A stretch of 64,000 nucleotides of DNA from positions 183,083,234 to 183,147,233 of the forward strand of contig NC_080672.1 of assembly GCF_030247195.1 (NCBI RefSeq), read 5' to 3'. This document shows positions 1 through 10,762 of the stretch, one piece after another; the stretch's first letter is position 1, and every line of letters starts with the position of its first letter. A program made the position numbers and the translations under genes. This DNA comes from Topomyia yanbarensis. Its lineage: Eukaryota > Arthropoda > Insecta > Diptera > Culicidae. The notes below the pieces were generated by a model that worked only from the letters and a program-made list of their open reading frames with translations, was not told where the DNA came from and did no database searches.

Positions 1-271
1 ATTAACCTAAAAATTTTGATTCTACGATATTGCTTTCTTAAACTACAGCAAAAAATACAACGGGCGAAACTGTATTTTGTTTGTTTATTTAAAGTTTCGC
101 CCTCCACGCTCCTTACAAACAAACAGGGCGATACTTTTTTTGCTAGCAGTTTTGAGGCGAAACTGTTTTTTCGTATTTTTTAGGAATATTAAGCTGATAC
201 CAGCTGTAAATAGTAACAATGATCGCTATTGAAAAAAACCCGGACGAAATCGGTGGTGTAAAACGTTAGTT
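1..271. other. AT-rich DNA with short GGGCGA-type motifs
   Basis: No coding region is recognised. Motifs of the form gggcgaaac and gggcgatac occur in both orientations between about 60 and 170. They resemble motifs in the adjacent dispersed repeat, so this may be a decayed part of the same repeat. Confidence 0.4.
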
Positions 272-1007
272 ATTGTAAAAAAAACGTAAGGGCGATACTT
301 CAATGCTGATAGGTGGGACTGAAAAGGTAAACAATCGCCAAAGGGGCGATACTATCATTTTGTCAATTTGAATAGCAAAAACAAATTTTAATTTAATAAT
401 TTCAAATACTTTATAAAGTTTTGGGTTTCGATCACTGAATCATGCAATCAAGAATGTAAAAAAACACAATAGCTCCTAAATAGGAAATAAAACCAAGTCT
501 GGAAATATTCACTGTTGATTTTCTTTGAATGGTATCACTGCTAGTATCGCCCTTTTCAAGAAAAAGCGTAGATTTCTTAGTTCTCAGTCGCGTTGGAAAT
601 TTGAGTAAAGAATAAACTTCAAAACAATAAAAAAATCGATTTTTTTGGCTCAGTACAATATATAACCCCTTTAGGAAAATTCAGTTTTCCCACCACAATG
701 CATTGATTGAGGAATTTAGATATTTTATTAACAGAGCATTAGCAATAATTCGTTTGTATGTCTATTTTATGGGCCATTTTTTCGCTTTCCCATTGCTTTG
801 GTTTGAGATTTCTAGCACTGATGTTGTCCTATGCTGATTTGAGCGATTCTCTGAGTCCTGCCACTATCCCATGTAGTATGTGTTATCAAAAACATCACGA
901 AGCATCAAGCTCTAAATGTTCTCAAACGATATAATATCCGAAGAGAGTGATAAGAGTTATAAGAAATGTCTCATCACACTGTTAGGTGGATTAAAAGCGT
1001 TTTTTTC
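272..1007 (+). repeat. Dispersed repeat, copy 1 (direct partner at 12486-14921)
   Basis: This segment is almost the same as 12486-12920 followed by 14636-14921. Shared landmarks are the aagggcgatacttcaatg start, the ccacaa...tttagatattttatt middle and the gtggattaaaagcg end. It ends with a terminus that, read on the minus strand, starts AATCCACCTAACAGTGTGAT. The same terminus recurs at 26901-27133 and 42366-42436. No protein coding is seen. It is probably a non-autonomous element, and this copy shows the uninterrupted state of the site occupied at 12921. Confidence 0.75.
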
Positions 1008-2640
1008 CTATTTTCGGCCTGGGCAACTTATGCGCATCTTATGTACATTTTAGTTAATAAATTGCTTATCCTAAACACTAGTAGCGCACTCTGAAAATAA
1101 GACAATAAACAAAGAACAAGTTCACTATCTCGCTTTTCAATGCAATCAGAATACTCTTCCTTTATGGACTATTCTTTAAATGCATTTTTTTAGCTTCCTA
1201 CAGTTAATTATATAGCTATTTGAGTGCTTTTCGTGTTGGGTCTACTAAAAAGGTCTATATGTACTCGTCTCAATGCTTCAGGCATTAATTGAGATGAAAC
1301 CAAAACTGTTATTAGCATTTATAATTTAAGTTTGATTCGGTGGTAAGTAGTTTCTTCAAAATTGTTCGCGCTTTTGAAGATTCAAAATTTGAATATCTCA
1401 TCTTCAGTTCGGTGTTTTCCGCACAACTGAACGGTCAGTTAATTTTTTCAATTGATAGTTCAGCAACGTGGCTTCAATTTACTGATTTTCAGTAATATAT
1501 TTTCCGAGTTTCAGCAAAACAAACGTCACTTGTACTTAGATCTTGGTTAGCTCGGCTGCATAAAACTTGGTAAAAAGTTGCGGAAAAAGTGAGAGTCGAA
1601 AGAACACAATTAGTGGTGTAGCTTCCAATCTGCTTATTTCGTTGACGTTGGAAAATGCCTGTATATTTTTTATGAAAATATAAGGTAATGAGCAGATTTT
1701 CTCCTTGTTTCTATTATCACCCTACCTGTTAGATCAGAAAAGCACCTAAGCCTAAACAAACAGTATATTTACTGTTGGAAAATAATTCAAACAATAATAT
1801 GTTCAATGTTGCTGATGTATACCAATCACTTAAGGGACCATAGATGTTTTTCTACGTTTTCTGACCCGTCTTAAAAAAAATCATCGAACACGAGAATGTA
1901 AAATATATTGAGGTCTCTTGCGTAGTTAAAACACACTTTAGTGTTTAAATACAATATTTAGCGACATGCAAAAACTGCTTTACTGCCCCTCTTCGGTACC
2001 TTGAAATTTTTTAGGCAAAACAGATAAAAAGCGCAATAGTTGCAATGCTATTTTGAAAATACTTTCGAGAGTCCACAGAGTTCCAGAACAAAGAATAAGC
2101 CAGCGGTCACTGCTTGATGAATGTAAAATTCACAAATTTTACATTAAATGCGGTGTTGTTTTTGTCGAAAGGAATTTTTTAACTTTAATTGGAACTAATT
2201 GGAATTTGAATTCGAGTTTGTGTAAAATTGGTCAATTCATATTCTAGAACTTATATGGACCTTAATAACAGTCACCAGTATATATTAATATCAGTAAATC
2301 TACTAAAAATGCTTCCGAAAAAAAACTCTGAGTTTTAGTACTGGATTCATGAAGTTTCAATCTTATTTTAGTTGTGATTTTATACAAGCTTTAAAAATTA
2401 GTATAAAGGTTTTAAATCAGTTTTATCGATTGACCACATTATCTTTGTACAGTATTATTGAGGCCACACATGATCAACTTCGGCACCGATTCGTGTTGGC
2501 CAACCGCATCAAAGACATTATTTACCAAACTCTGAATTTCTAACAAACAATTTGGTTTCAAAAACATTTAAATATGGCTTTAAATAATTTTGAATTATTT
2601 GTTACAAAAATGTTACACCTAACGAATGGCTAACATTTTT
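1008..2640. other. AT-rich intergenic DNA, nothing recognised
   Basis: Only short open frames without family resemblance are present. No terminal repeats, RNA gene or coding signature is visible. Confidence 0.5.
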
Positions 2641-3678
2641 CTCGTTGTTTCACTTCATATAGTTTCGTAGTAGGTAGGGGAAACTGGTCGGTTGCCGTCA
2701 CTGGTCGGTTGTCGACAATTGATTCGTAGGTTCTGTACTACAACCAAAATATTTGTTGAACAAGTGAAAACCTGCTTAAAATTTTTTTGATTATTTGCTG
2801 AGTATTATAGAAAGAAGCAGATCGATCGAAAAAGTATGCCCATAGAATATTTACGAAGTGAATTAATTTTATATTGTGGTTCAAAAATTGAATGCCACTG
2901 AAACGTTCGCCACAATTGTTTTTATTTATTTTACCCCATTTTTGTGGCAAATGCTTAATTCTCTCTAACCTAATCAATATGGGTATTTTCGGAACAGGCT
3001 TTACGAGTAGATACCAGAGATCGATTTTGGACGCAATTCTGAAAACCAAGATGGCAACTTCTGGTGAACCGTTTTTGATAATTTACATGGGAAAAGCCTA
3101 TGGGTCGTGTTTTCACCGCTGGGTAGCACTTTATACACCAAATTGTCACGACCAGAGAGACAAGAAGCCATTCATTAACCACGTAGACCACAATTTGAGA
3201 ATTTGATTGCATTGCTTGAAAATATCCCATCACGGTATTACACTTAAATGAGAGCAACAGGAGCACGTCTTACCTGTGAGGCGATCGTAAGCAAAAAGAT
3301 GGCCGGTCGCGGTTGCTGCGAGCCCTTTGGCTCGTCGTTGCTAACGCTGGTGTGCGTATACGAGCAATGCATTAATGACTCAAAAAAATCATGTTGCTCA
3401 AGGCATTTAGCTAAATACAATGCGATCGTCCTGATCTGCCATGCCAAGCTTTGTAGCGGTAATATTTTATGCTGGCGGCCATTTTGTTTTAGTCTTACGA
3501 TTGAGTATATGCAATTATGCGATGTTATTATGTTAGAACAAAAGTAAAACTATTTGTTTTGTGATTTAAATATAATGTGGTTATCCCGAACCGTCATGCT
3601 TAGTTTTCATTGCGGCAAGGTATTTTTGCTGATATTTATGCGCGAGCTTTTTTATTCAATTGCGATGTGGCGTACTGT
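2641..3678. other. Unclassified DNA with a relic of the 116-bp repeat
   Basis: Around 2970-3080 the order 'tatgggtattttcgga ... taccagagatcgatttt ... aaccaagatggcaacttc' resembles one degenerate unit of the 116-bp family at 15.0-16.0 kb, in the opposite orientation to its main array. The rest of the stretch shows no recognisable gene. Confidence 0.4.
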
Positions 3679-4685
3679 AAGGGGCCGTTTATTTACCACG
3701 TGGACAAAAAACCCCTCTTTTCTGACCCCCTCGTGGACAAGTGTGGACGATTCATAAACCCCTACCCCTCCCTACGGTGTCCATGTGGACTTTCAAAAAA
3801 ATGGGTAGTTTCATAAAAATGGGATTTAGAAAATTTTCCCATGTGGAAGACTAATATGAAGCAAACCTTATGAAAATCGTTCAAATCTCAACGACTTATG
3901 ATATTTTATATTTACATTTCAAAGATTCATCACAAATAACCTTTGAATTCTTGAATTGGTTCGTTGGTTTCAACCTCTAGCTATGAAATCCAAAACTGAT
4001 GTGATTAGACCATGTTACAGATGGTTGCATCAAGTGATTTAGGGTAGACGAGCCCTTATTCATCTCATTAAACAGGATATCACACTATTTCGTTGATAAC
4101 TCGACTTAGAGTTAGTGGATTGCGCTTAAATAGGTATCATCATCTTTGCTTCGTTCCTAAGAAGTTTAAAAAATTTTCCTGGGAAATGTAAAATACTCGC
4201 GTTTGAACGAAGCGAAAAGTCGAGCACAACGTACCCTTATTCATCCTACCATTTGAGCTAATGCGTTGAATAGAGATAGCAGATACTGCTCTAACTAATG
4301 TGTTCAAATGGGTGAAATGAATAGAGGTGCTAAGATGAATTAGGGAGCAGTTATCCTAGATAAAAAATTCTGATTCTTTTTCGTGCGAGTTCTTATGATT
4401 TTTTCGATGATAGTCTTCATACATGTTTTCAATTTTCACACGTGATGCACACGCATATACTATGCTGTTATAAGCACTTGGACTATTTAAAAATCTTGAA
4501 AAAATTTGAATATAACCGCTCACACCAATGACAATACAAATTTGTTTCATTTTTATATAAAAGACAAAAATATGACGACGTGGACATTACCCATACCCCC
4601 ACCCCCATCCCAATGGACAAGCATGGACTTTCTCGTGACCTCTACCCTTTCCTAAATTGTCCACGTGGTATATGGATGGCCCTTA
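3679..4685. mobile_element. TIR element with ACCACGTGGAC termini
   Basis: The left end (3679-3705) begins AAGGGGCC and ends ACCACGTGGAC. The right end (4659-4684) is its imperfect reverse complement (GTCCACGTGGT ... GGCCCTT). Variants of the GTGGAC motif recur just inside both ends, in g(t)ggacaagtgtggac-type runs. No transposase is seen, so it is non-autonomous (MITE-like). A second repeat at 4037-4350 lies inside it. No clear target-site duplication was found. Confidence 0.6.
4037..4350. repeat. Nested dispersed repeat, inverted partner of 22523-22855
   Basis: One end reads agggtagacgagcccttatt and the other gaattagggagcag. The same features appear in reverse order and orientation at 22523-22855, with 'ctaattcatcttagcacctc' at one end and 'agggctcgtctacc' at the other. 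Shared internal words include 'atgcgttgaatagaga' and 'actaatgtgttcaaatggg'. A more distant relative lies near 30280-30380. It is probably a short non-autonomous element. Confidence 0.65.
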
Positions 4686-5489
4686 AGGCGATTTTTGCGA
4701 AATATAATATATGCATGCGGCTGCTGAGTTTTTTCTTTGCAGGCTACATAGCAGCCATTTTCATGACAGGCGACCAAGCAGCAATTTTGCTAGTATGAAA
4801 AGGCACGTGGTTTACACGCTTTCACAATTCTTTTTTCTTTCGAGTCGCCATATTGTTTTTGGGAAGCCTTTCAGTTTACACGCTTTCACTCTTTCCTTAC
4901 TTGATTTAACCGCGTGGGGGATTCTAACTGGATTCTTTTTACAATAACCGGCAGGATCGCCAATGTAAGAATTTGATTTTGCCAATGCTCAATCTACTAT
5001 TAAATTTATTCTATATCATTTTCACATCAATTTGAAAACACGCTTGTTTGGAATTATTATTTTTTTCATTTGTGATCATTTATCATTATTCCCGAAAATG
5101 TGGTGGGGGAGTGGAGTTACCCTTTAGACTCCCTCTCCTTCCCTCTGGCTACGTGCCAGCGTGGACTTAAGTCTGATTTGTCCTAATCTTTAGTTAAAAT
5201 ATAGGTTGCCTGAAACTCACTCAATCGCAATGAATTGCGATCCGCCAGTGCAATAGTAGTACGTAATACTCGCACCAGTTTTTCACATAGGTACATATAT
5301 TGTGCATCTAATGAAGAATGATGTTCAAAATGCCTTTGATGGTAGTTGAAATGAATAAATTTCCTTTTTTAATGCAAAAGACTTAGATGTTTTTCTGAAA
5401 AAAAATTCTGTCCTTTGAAATGCAAAGAACTTAGAAGAATTTTGGCAGTTTATTTTTTGCGTGGATTTCGAAATTAACACGGTTTTACA
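4686..5489. other. Unclassified AT-rich DNA
   Basis: Nothing coding is recognised. At 5370-5480 the words 'aatgcaaaagacttaga' and 'aatgcaaagaacttagaag' match the family whose better copy spans 14937-16400, so a fragment of that foldback family probably ends here. Confidence 0.4.
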
Positions 5490-5924
5490 TTTCTTATAAA
5501 AGAAATGTATAGAATTCGCTCAAACTTTCAAGATTTTTTCCGAGGCCCGGAGGGCCGAGTCTTATATACCAATCGACTCAGCTCGACGATTTGGGACAAT
5601 GTCTGTGTATGTGTTCTTTTTTTTTTTTTTACAATGGAGAAGACCTTTATGTCCTAGCCCAGTACACGTGCTAACGGTAGGGTCCAATCTACCACACGGG
5701 GTGCACTGGGGGCGTGTCGGACTCGAATGGTGACCAGCCATTAATACCGACTAAACTCCATTGGGCTCCGCCATCATTCCTCCCAGGAACTACCTCTCGG
5801 TATTACTTCCGGGGGGATGGCTGTACTAAATGTACTCATTCACTCTCACTCACGCGATCATACATCCTGTATGAGGCTTACTTGGGTGCTCTCTCAATCA
5901 CACTTTGATTCACTCTCAAACACT

Positions 5925-6190
5925 CCCACATGAGGCTGACTTTTGTGCTCACCTTTTACGTTCCATGCGAGGCTGACTTGTGTGCTCACCTTACTCATTC
6001 CTTGCTAGGCTTACTTTTGTGCTCGCCCTACCCATACATGTGAGGCTGACTTGGGTGCTCACCCTATCACCTGATTCACTCTCGATCGTGCCACTCTATT
6101 GTACCTTTGTCACTCCCTCTGGCATCCCATGTGGGACATTTTTCTTAGGCCCCACTTCTGACATACCATGCGAGGCTGACTTTTATGCCC
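5925..6190 (-). repeat. Degenerate ~36-bp repeats in the 3' UTR of copy 1
   Basis: On the plus strand the phrase gaggctgacttttgtgctcacc, with variants (gaggctgacttgtgtgctc, aggcttacttttgtgctcgcc), recurs about every 36 bases. Copies 2 and 3 have the same block with more units, so it belongs to the element's 3' UTR. The deletion in copy 1 ends within this block. Confidence 0.75.
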
Positions 6191-7987
6191 TTTTCTGACC
6201 GGCATCGGTCTCGTATATCAGTACGCGGTTTTGGAAGTAACTTTCCAGGATCCGGTACAGACCCACCGGTAGGCTAAGCCGGTGTAACGAGAGCGCGATG
6301 GCATCCCAGCTTGCGCTGTTGAATGCGTTCTTCACGTCAAGTGTCACTAACGCACAGTATCGAATACCTCGCCTTTTTCGTTGGATCGCTATCTCGGCAG
6401 TATTTATCACTGAGTTGAGAGCGTCCACTGTGGACTTACCCTTCCGAAAGCCAAACTGGTTGCTTGACAGACCGTCCGTACCTTCCGCGTACGGGGTGAG
6501 CCTGTTGAGGATGATCCTCTCAAGCAGTTTGCCAGTCGTGTCTATCAGACAGATTGGTCTGTACGCCGATGGGTCGCCTGGCGGCTTCCCGGGCTTCGGC
6601 AACAGCACCAGTTTCTGCCTTTTCCATCTATCGGGGAAACGGCGCTCGTCAAGGCATCTCTGCATAGCTAGCCTGAACATGTTCGGGTTCGCTATGATCG
6701 CTGCCTTGAGAGCGTTGTTCGGAACTCCATCCGGCCCTGGAGCTTTGTTCATTGCTAGGGATTTAGCCACTGCGAGTAGTTCTTCGTTCGTCACTGGAGC
6801 CACCATTTCGACCGTGCCCGCACTGTCTCGTAGTGCAGGTGGCCAGGGGCTTGTGGCTCGAGACGGGAAGAGTACTTCGATAATCGTTGCCAACCGGTCC
6901 GGAGACCGTTCTGGGGGTAGGAGCCCCCTTTGGTCTTGGCCATCACAATCCGGTAGGCGTCACCCCACGGATTCGCGTTGGCACTCTCACACAGGTTGTC
7001 GAAACACGCTCTCTTGCTGCTTTTAATAGCCTTGTTAAGGGCTAATTTCGCAGCTCGAAACACTTCACGGCGGTTCTCTCTTGCATCCTCGGTGCGAGCT
7101 CTTTGCATCCTACGTCTAGCTCTGAGGCAGGCTGACCGTAGAGCTGCAATCTCGGCACTCCACCAGTATACCGGGCATCTACCGTTTCTTGGCAGTGTTT
7201 TTCTCGGCATAGTGGCGTCGCACGCGCGTGATAGAACAGCTACCAGCGCATCCCCGCTTAGACTGTCGGTGTTGGCCTCCAGTCCCAGGGCCGCGGTGAA
7301 AGCTTCGCTGTCGAAGTGATTGGACTTCCACCCGCGTACCTGACAGGGATCTCCCGCCCTCGGATGCTGCACACCATAGTTGATCTTAAAGCGGATTGCT
7401 AAATGATCACTATGGGTGTAGCCTTCGTCTACCCTCCATTCCATGCCTGGAGCCAGACTCGGGCTGGCAAAGGTCAAATCAATCCACGCCTCCACTCCGT
7501 TTCTACGGAATGTACTAGCGGAGCCATCATTAGCTAGCACAGTATCGAGTTTCGCAAACGCTTCCATTAGCGCTTGACCCCTGCTATTTGTACAGCGGCT
7601 GCCCCACTCCACTGCCCAAGCGTTGAAGTCTCCCGCTATTACTACCGGTTTCCGGCCCACGAGGTCCGACGAGAGCCTGTCGATCATCTGGTAGAACTGT
7701 TCTATTGGCCACCTTGGTGGGGCGTAGCAGCTGCAATAGAACACACCATTGATCTTGGCAATCGCCACACCCTCGGCGGAGGGGTGTATTACCTCTTGAA
7801 CCGGGAACCTTCCCGTTGTACAGATTGCCACCATTCCAGACCCGTCCGACACCCAATTGCCGTTGCCGGCAGGGATGCTGTACGGGTCTGATAAGAGGGC
7901 GACATCTGTCCTCGACTCCGAGACCGACTGCCACAGCAGCTGTTGGGCTGCTGCACAATGGTTAAGATTTAGCTGTGTGACTCTCAC
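6183..7987 (-). pseudogene. R1-clade ORF2 (endonuclease + partial reverse transcriptase), broken
   Basis: ORF2 encodes the APE-type endonuclease and reverse transcriptase that carry out target-primed reverse transcription. The N-terminal part shows LNLNHC near residue 6, GDFNAWAVEWGS near 119 and SDHLAI near 193. The RT shows APGPDGVPNNAL, LLPKPGKPPGDPSAYRPICL, GFRKGKSTVDAL and LVTLDVKNAFNSASWD. A 1-nt loss near 6919 (cgggggtaggagccc-type stretch, versus ggtgagga in copies 2 and 3) splits the frame between the two domains. The frame ends at 6183 after DAGQKRA, where the deletion joins the 3' UTR. The FADD catalytic box and the C-terminal zinc motif are gone, so this copy cannot encode a working RT. 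Confidence 0.9.
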
Positions 7988-9456
7988 GGCTTCTTCTTAT
8001 TTAACTCGCCGAAGGGACACGAAGGTCCGCCCATAGCATGTTTATGGGCTTGCTTCTTAGAGGTGCAGATAAGGCACTTATATGCCTTAGTGCACCCCCG
8101 CTCTTTATGCCCCTCCTCGCCGCATCGACGACATAGCTTGCTCCTGTCTATGCCTTTGCATTCGTAAGCTTTATGGCCGGATTCTAGGCACCGATAGCAC
8201 CTGTCCACTGAAGGCGGCTGGGGTATACTAATAGGGCATACCGACCAGCCGATCTTCAGCTTCCCTTTCTCGGTTACCTTTTTGGCATCCGCATTCAGTA
8301 GCCTGAGGTAGGCTACTTGGGTGCCAGAGGGTCCGTCCCTCAATCGCACAGAGGCCCGCTCGATTGTGACGCCGCATTGCTCCTTGACGGCTGCGACGAC
8401 GTCTTCCGCGGTCGTGAACTCGTCCAAGTGCTTGCACTGGAGAGTTGTTTCCGCACCTAGCGACCTGATTTGGGCGCCCTCACCAAGGACCTCTTGGGCC
8501 AAGGCCTTATATACTGCACTTGATTGTGCGCCTCGCTTCAGCACCAGGAGCATCTCTCCCGTATTGGTGCGTCTTACGCTACGCACATCCTGCCCAAGGG
8601 CCGAGAGACTTTCGGCCGCCTTCATCGATTTAAGGACATCGGCGTATTTGTCCTTGTCGGTTTTTAACCACAAGGCTTCGCCTCTGTCCTTGGCCTTCCT
8701 CGCAGGCCGCGGTACCTCCGGTTTCGGTGCCGGCTTTTTCTTGGTAACCAGCGTCCAGGGGTTTGAGCCCCCCTGCCCCGGTCGTGCCGGGTTGCTGGTA
8801 CCATCGCTCTCCACAGCGAGGTCACTCTCGCCCTCGCTTACCTCACCCAGGCGGCGTTTGACCTTGACGGTTGCACGCCGAGTGGTGTCGGTTTTGGCAC
8901 CCTCTCCTGGCGACTTCCTAGGGCGTTTCGCATTCGATGCCGTCTTGCGATTGCCCTTTCCTTTTCCCTTCGAGGGGAACTCGGTCGCCGCTCCGATCGA
9001 CGTGGCTGCTCCGTAGAAGGTAAAGGCCACTGTCTGTGAACCTCTATTGACCTTCTCTCTTTCCTCCCTATTGGAGGCCACTGTCTGGGTTTCTCTGTCG
9101 GGCCTCTCCCGACATTCCACCCTCTCAACATATGCCTGCTGTTCCTGTCTTGCGACACGAACAGCTTTCCGGAGCTCCAGAAGGCTCAACTTCAACTCCT
9201 TGGCTATGTTCTGCTTTGCGCTAGCGAAGTCGATTATAGCATCGAGTTGCTTCGCTACTTTGCGCATCGCAGCTATTGGCCCCTCCGATGCATTGGTAGG
9301 GGTATTGCCTACCGCTGCTGGGGGGTCACTGGTGCTTTCGAGTGCAGCACTCATCGTTCCACCACTCTCCCCACGGGGGGGAGACCTCGCCAAACCACCT
9401 CTTGCGAAGGGGTTTGGCACCTCCGTCTGTTTATTTTTATTTTTATTTGCCTCCAT
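7984..9456 (-). CDS. R1-clade ORF1 (Gag-like RNA-binding protein), copy 1
   Basis: This is an open frame of 490 codons, taking the first ATG at 9456. A longer frame would need a GTG start four codons upstream. The N-terminal half is charged and K/R/E/S/T-rich with a basic stretch. The C-terminal end has three zinc knuckles in series: CYRCLESGHKAYEC, CRRCGEEGHKERGC and CLICTSKKQAHKHAMGGPSC. This is the standard arrangement of ORF1p in R1, I and Jockey-type elements, where it coats the element RNA. The stop codon overlaps the start of ORF2 in GTGA. It is a transposon protein, not a host gene. The frame is intact although ORF2 of this copy is dead. Confidence 0.85.
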   Translation of the reverse strand: MEANKNKNKQTEVPNPFARGGLARSPPRGESGGTMSAALESTSDPPAAVGNTPTNASEGPIAAMRKVAKQLDAIIDFASAKQNIAKELKLSLLELRKAVRVARQEQQAYVERVECRERPDRETQTVASNREEREKVNRGSQTVAFTFYGAATSIGAATEFPSKGKGKGNRKTASNAKRPRKSPGEGAKTDTTRRATVKVKRRLGEVSEGESDLAVESDGTSNPARPGQGGSNPWTLVTKKKPAPKPEVPRPARKAKDRGEALWLKTDKDKYADVLKSMKAAESLSALGQDVRSVRRTNTGEMLLVLKRGAQSSAVYKALAQEVLGEGAQIRSLGAETTLQCKHLDEFTTAEDVVAAVKEQCGVTIERASVRLRDGPSGTQVAYLRLLNADAKKVTEKGKLKIGWSVCPISIPQPPSVDRCYRCLESGHKAYECKGIDRSKLCRRCGEEGHKERGCTKAYKCLICTSKKQAHKHAMGGPSCPFGELNKKKP

Positions 9457-9968
9457 GTGTAGTCCCACGAGTAGCGCGAGAAATATATGTCCGCCACGCC
9501 AGAGCTCCGCATTAGCGTGGTAAGGGACGCTTACTGTGGGGGTTGCCCAGGTACCCCACAGGCTCCGTTAACGATCGAGCATCTTTTTCACCCCCTCGAT
9601 CACTCATCCCTCGGCACGGGTCGCTTCACGCCTTGGAATTGGGGTTATGCCCTACCTTGCTTTACGTGGTGATCTCGGCCCGGATCATCACAACCATCCT
9701 CCTTTACCAGGGCTTTGGACCTGTAGCTCTGGATCTCAATAGTTCCAAGTACGTATGTTATTACAGACATACTACTATTGGGATCCGTCATTCGCTAGCG
9801 GAGTAGTCTGATGTCTGTGTGTGTGTGTGTGAGTGTGTGTGTGTCTGTGTCTGTGTGTGTGTATGTAACGGACAAATTCTCATTCGTGTTTCTCAGCAAT
9901 GGCTGAACCGATCTTATCCAAACCAATTTTAAATGAAAGAACTAAAAAACAGTATGAACGCTATTAAT

Positions 9969-9979
9969 TTGTTTTTGAT
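9969..9979. other. Uninterrupted site matching the ribozyme-array insertion in segment B
   Basis: ttgtttttgat occurs once here, within ...cgctattaatttgtttttgattctgatg. In segment B its reverse complement atcaaaaacaa flanks the 344-bp array on both sides. Segment A thus shows the pre-insertion state. Confidence 0.85.
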
Positions 9980-10762
9980 TCTGATGTTTAGTTTCCAAGA
10001 TATGAATGTTTAAATGTGTAAAAATGGCGTTTTTTGCAGTTTTTTTGGATTATCTGCCGAAATTGACAACATAGATTAACAATTTATATGTTTTTAGACA
10101 GCTTTAACGAATACCTTTCGAACAAGCTATAGATTGTTGAAATCGGACTATTATCATAAGAGATATTTAACATTAAATGCGGACGAAAGATTTTTATCAT
10201 TTCCCATTGTCAGAAATATGACCAAAAACATGTAATCTATTATTAACGCCAAAACGGCTTATTTTAGGTCAATAGTATCTTCGGAGAATTTAATGAAGGT
10301 AATATGCCCTTTCTTTTGGTATAGTGCTTTTGCTGATTGATCCCCCTATGAGTGAGATATTTTCACAAATTTTCTTGGAAGTGATTATATCGAAATAATA
10401 TCTTCAGCAAATTTGTAGCTCTTACTTTTGCGAATAACTTTACTAAAGACTTTAAATATCTATTTTGAATACTTTAAAAGTTATGGCTTGTTATTTGTTG
10501 ATTACTCTTTGTCGCCTATTTATTGTTCAATATAGTAATAATCCATTGAAATAAGCTAAACATTATTTCGATAAAACGAATTTTGTATTTCATTTTACTA
10601 TCTACAACCGCTAGAAATAATCACCGAATACTTCCAAGTTGTCTGGACGGAACTTATTAACTTATCAGTACAAAAATGTTCATTTGTGCGAACCTTCTGA
10701 CTGCAATTCGATCTGAAACATATCGGAAAATGAAAAGCGAAATAAATAATTCCGAGCAACGG

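Larger units (their letters stand above)
5617..9804 (-). mobile_element. R1-clade non-LTR retrotransposon, copy 1 (Waldo-like), internally deleted
   Basis: Read on the minus strand this element has a 5' UTR (to about 9804), ORF1, overlapping ORF2, a 3' UTR of short GAGGCTGAC repeats and a 14-nt poly(A) tail (5617-5630 as T). Its 5' end ends in ...ACTCCGCTAGCG as in copy 2. Both flanks are microsatellite: tgtctgtgtatgtg on the 3' side and tgtctgtgtgtgtgtg on the 5' side. Relative to copy 2, about 1.5 kb covering the C-terminal half of the RT, the C-terminal zinc motif and the start of the 3' UTR is missing. The junction is near 6183-6190, within a gaggctgactttt repeat. Assignment to the Waldo group rests on the R1-type ORF order and the (ACAY)n target. 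Confidence 0.85.

Noticed and set aside
6298..9016. Plus-strand frames opposite the R1-clade ORFs (also 53700-56419 and 59439-60461)
   Set aside because: They mirror GC-rich coding sequence of the minus-strand ORF1 and ORF2 and share no known domain.
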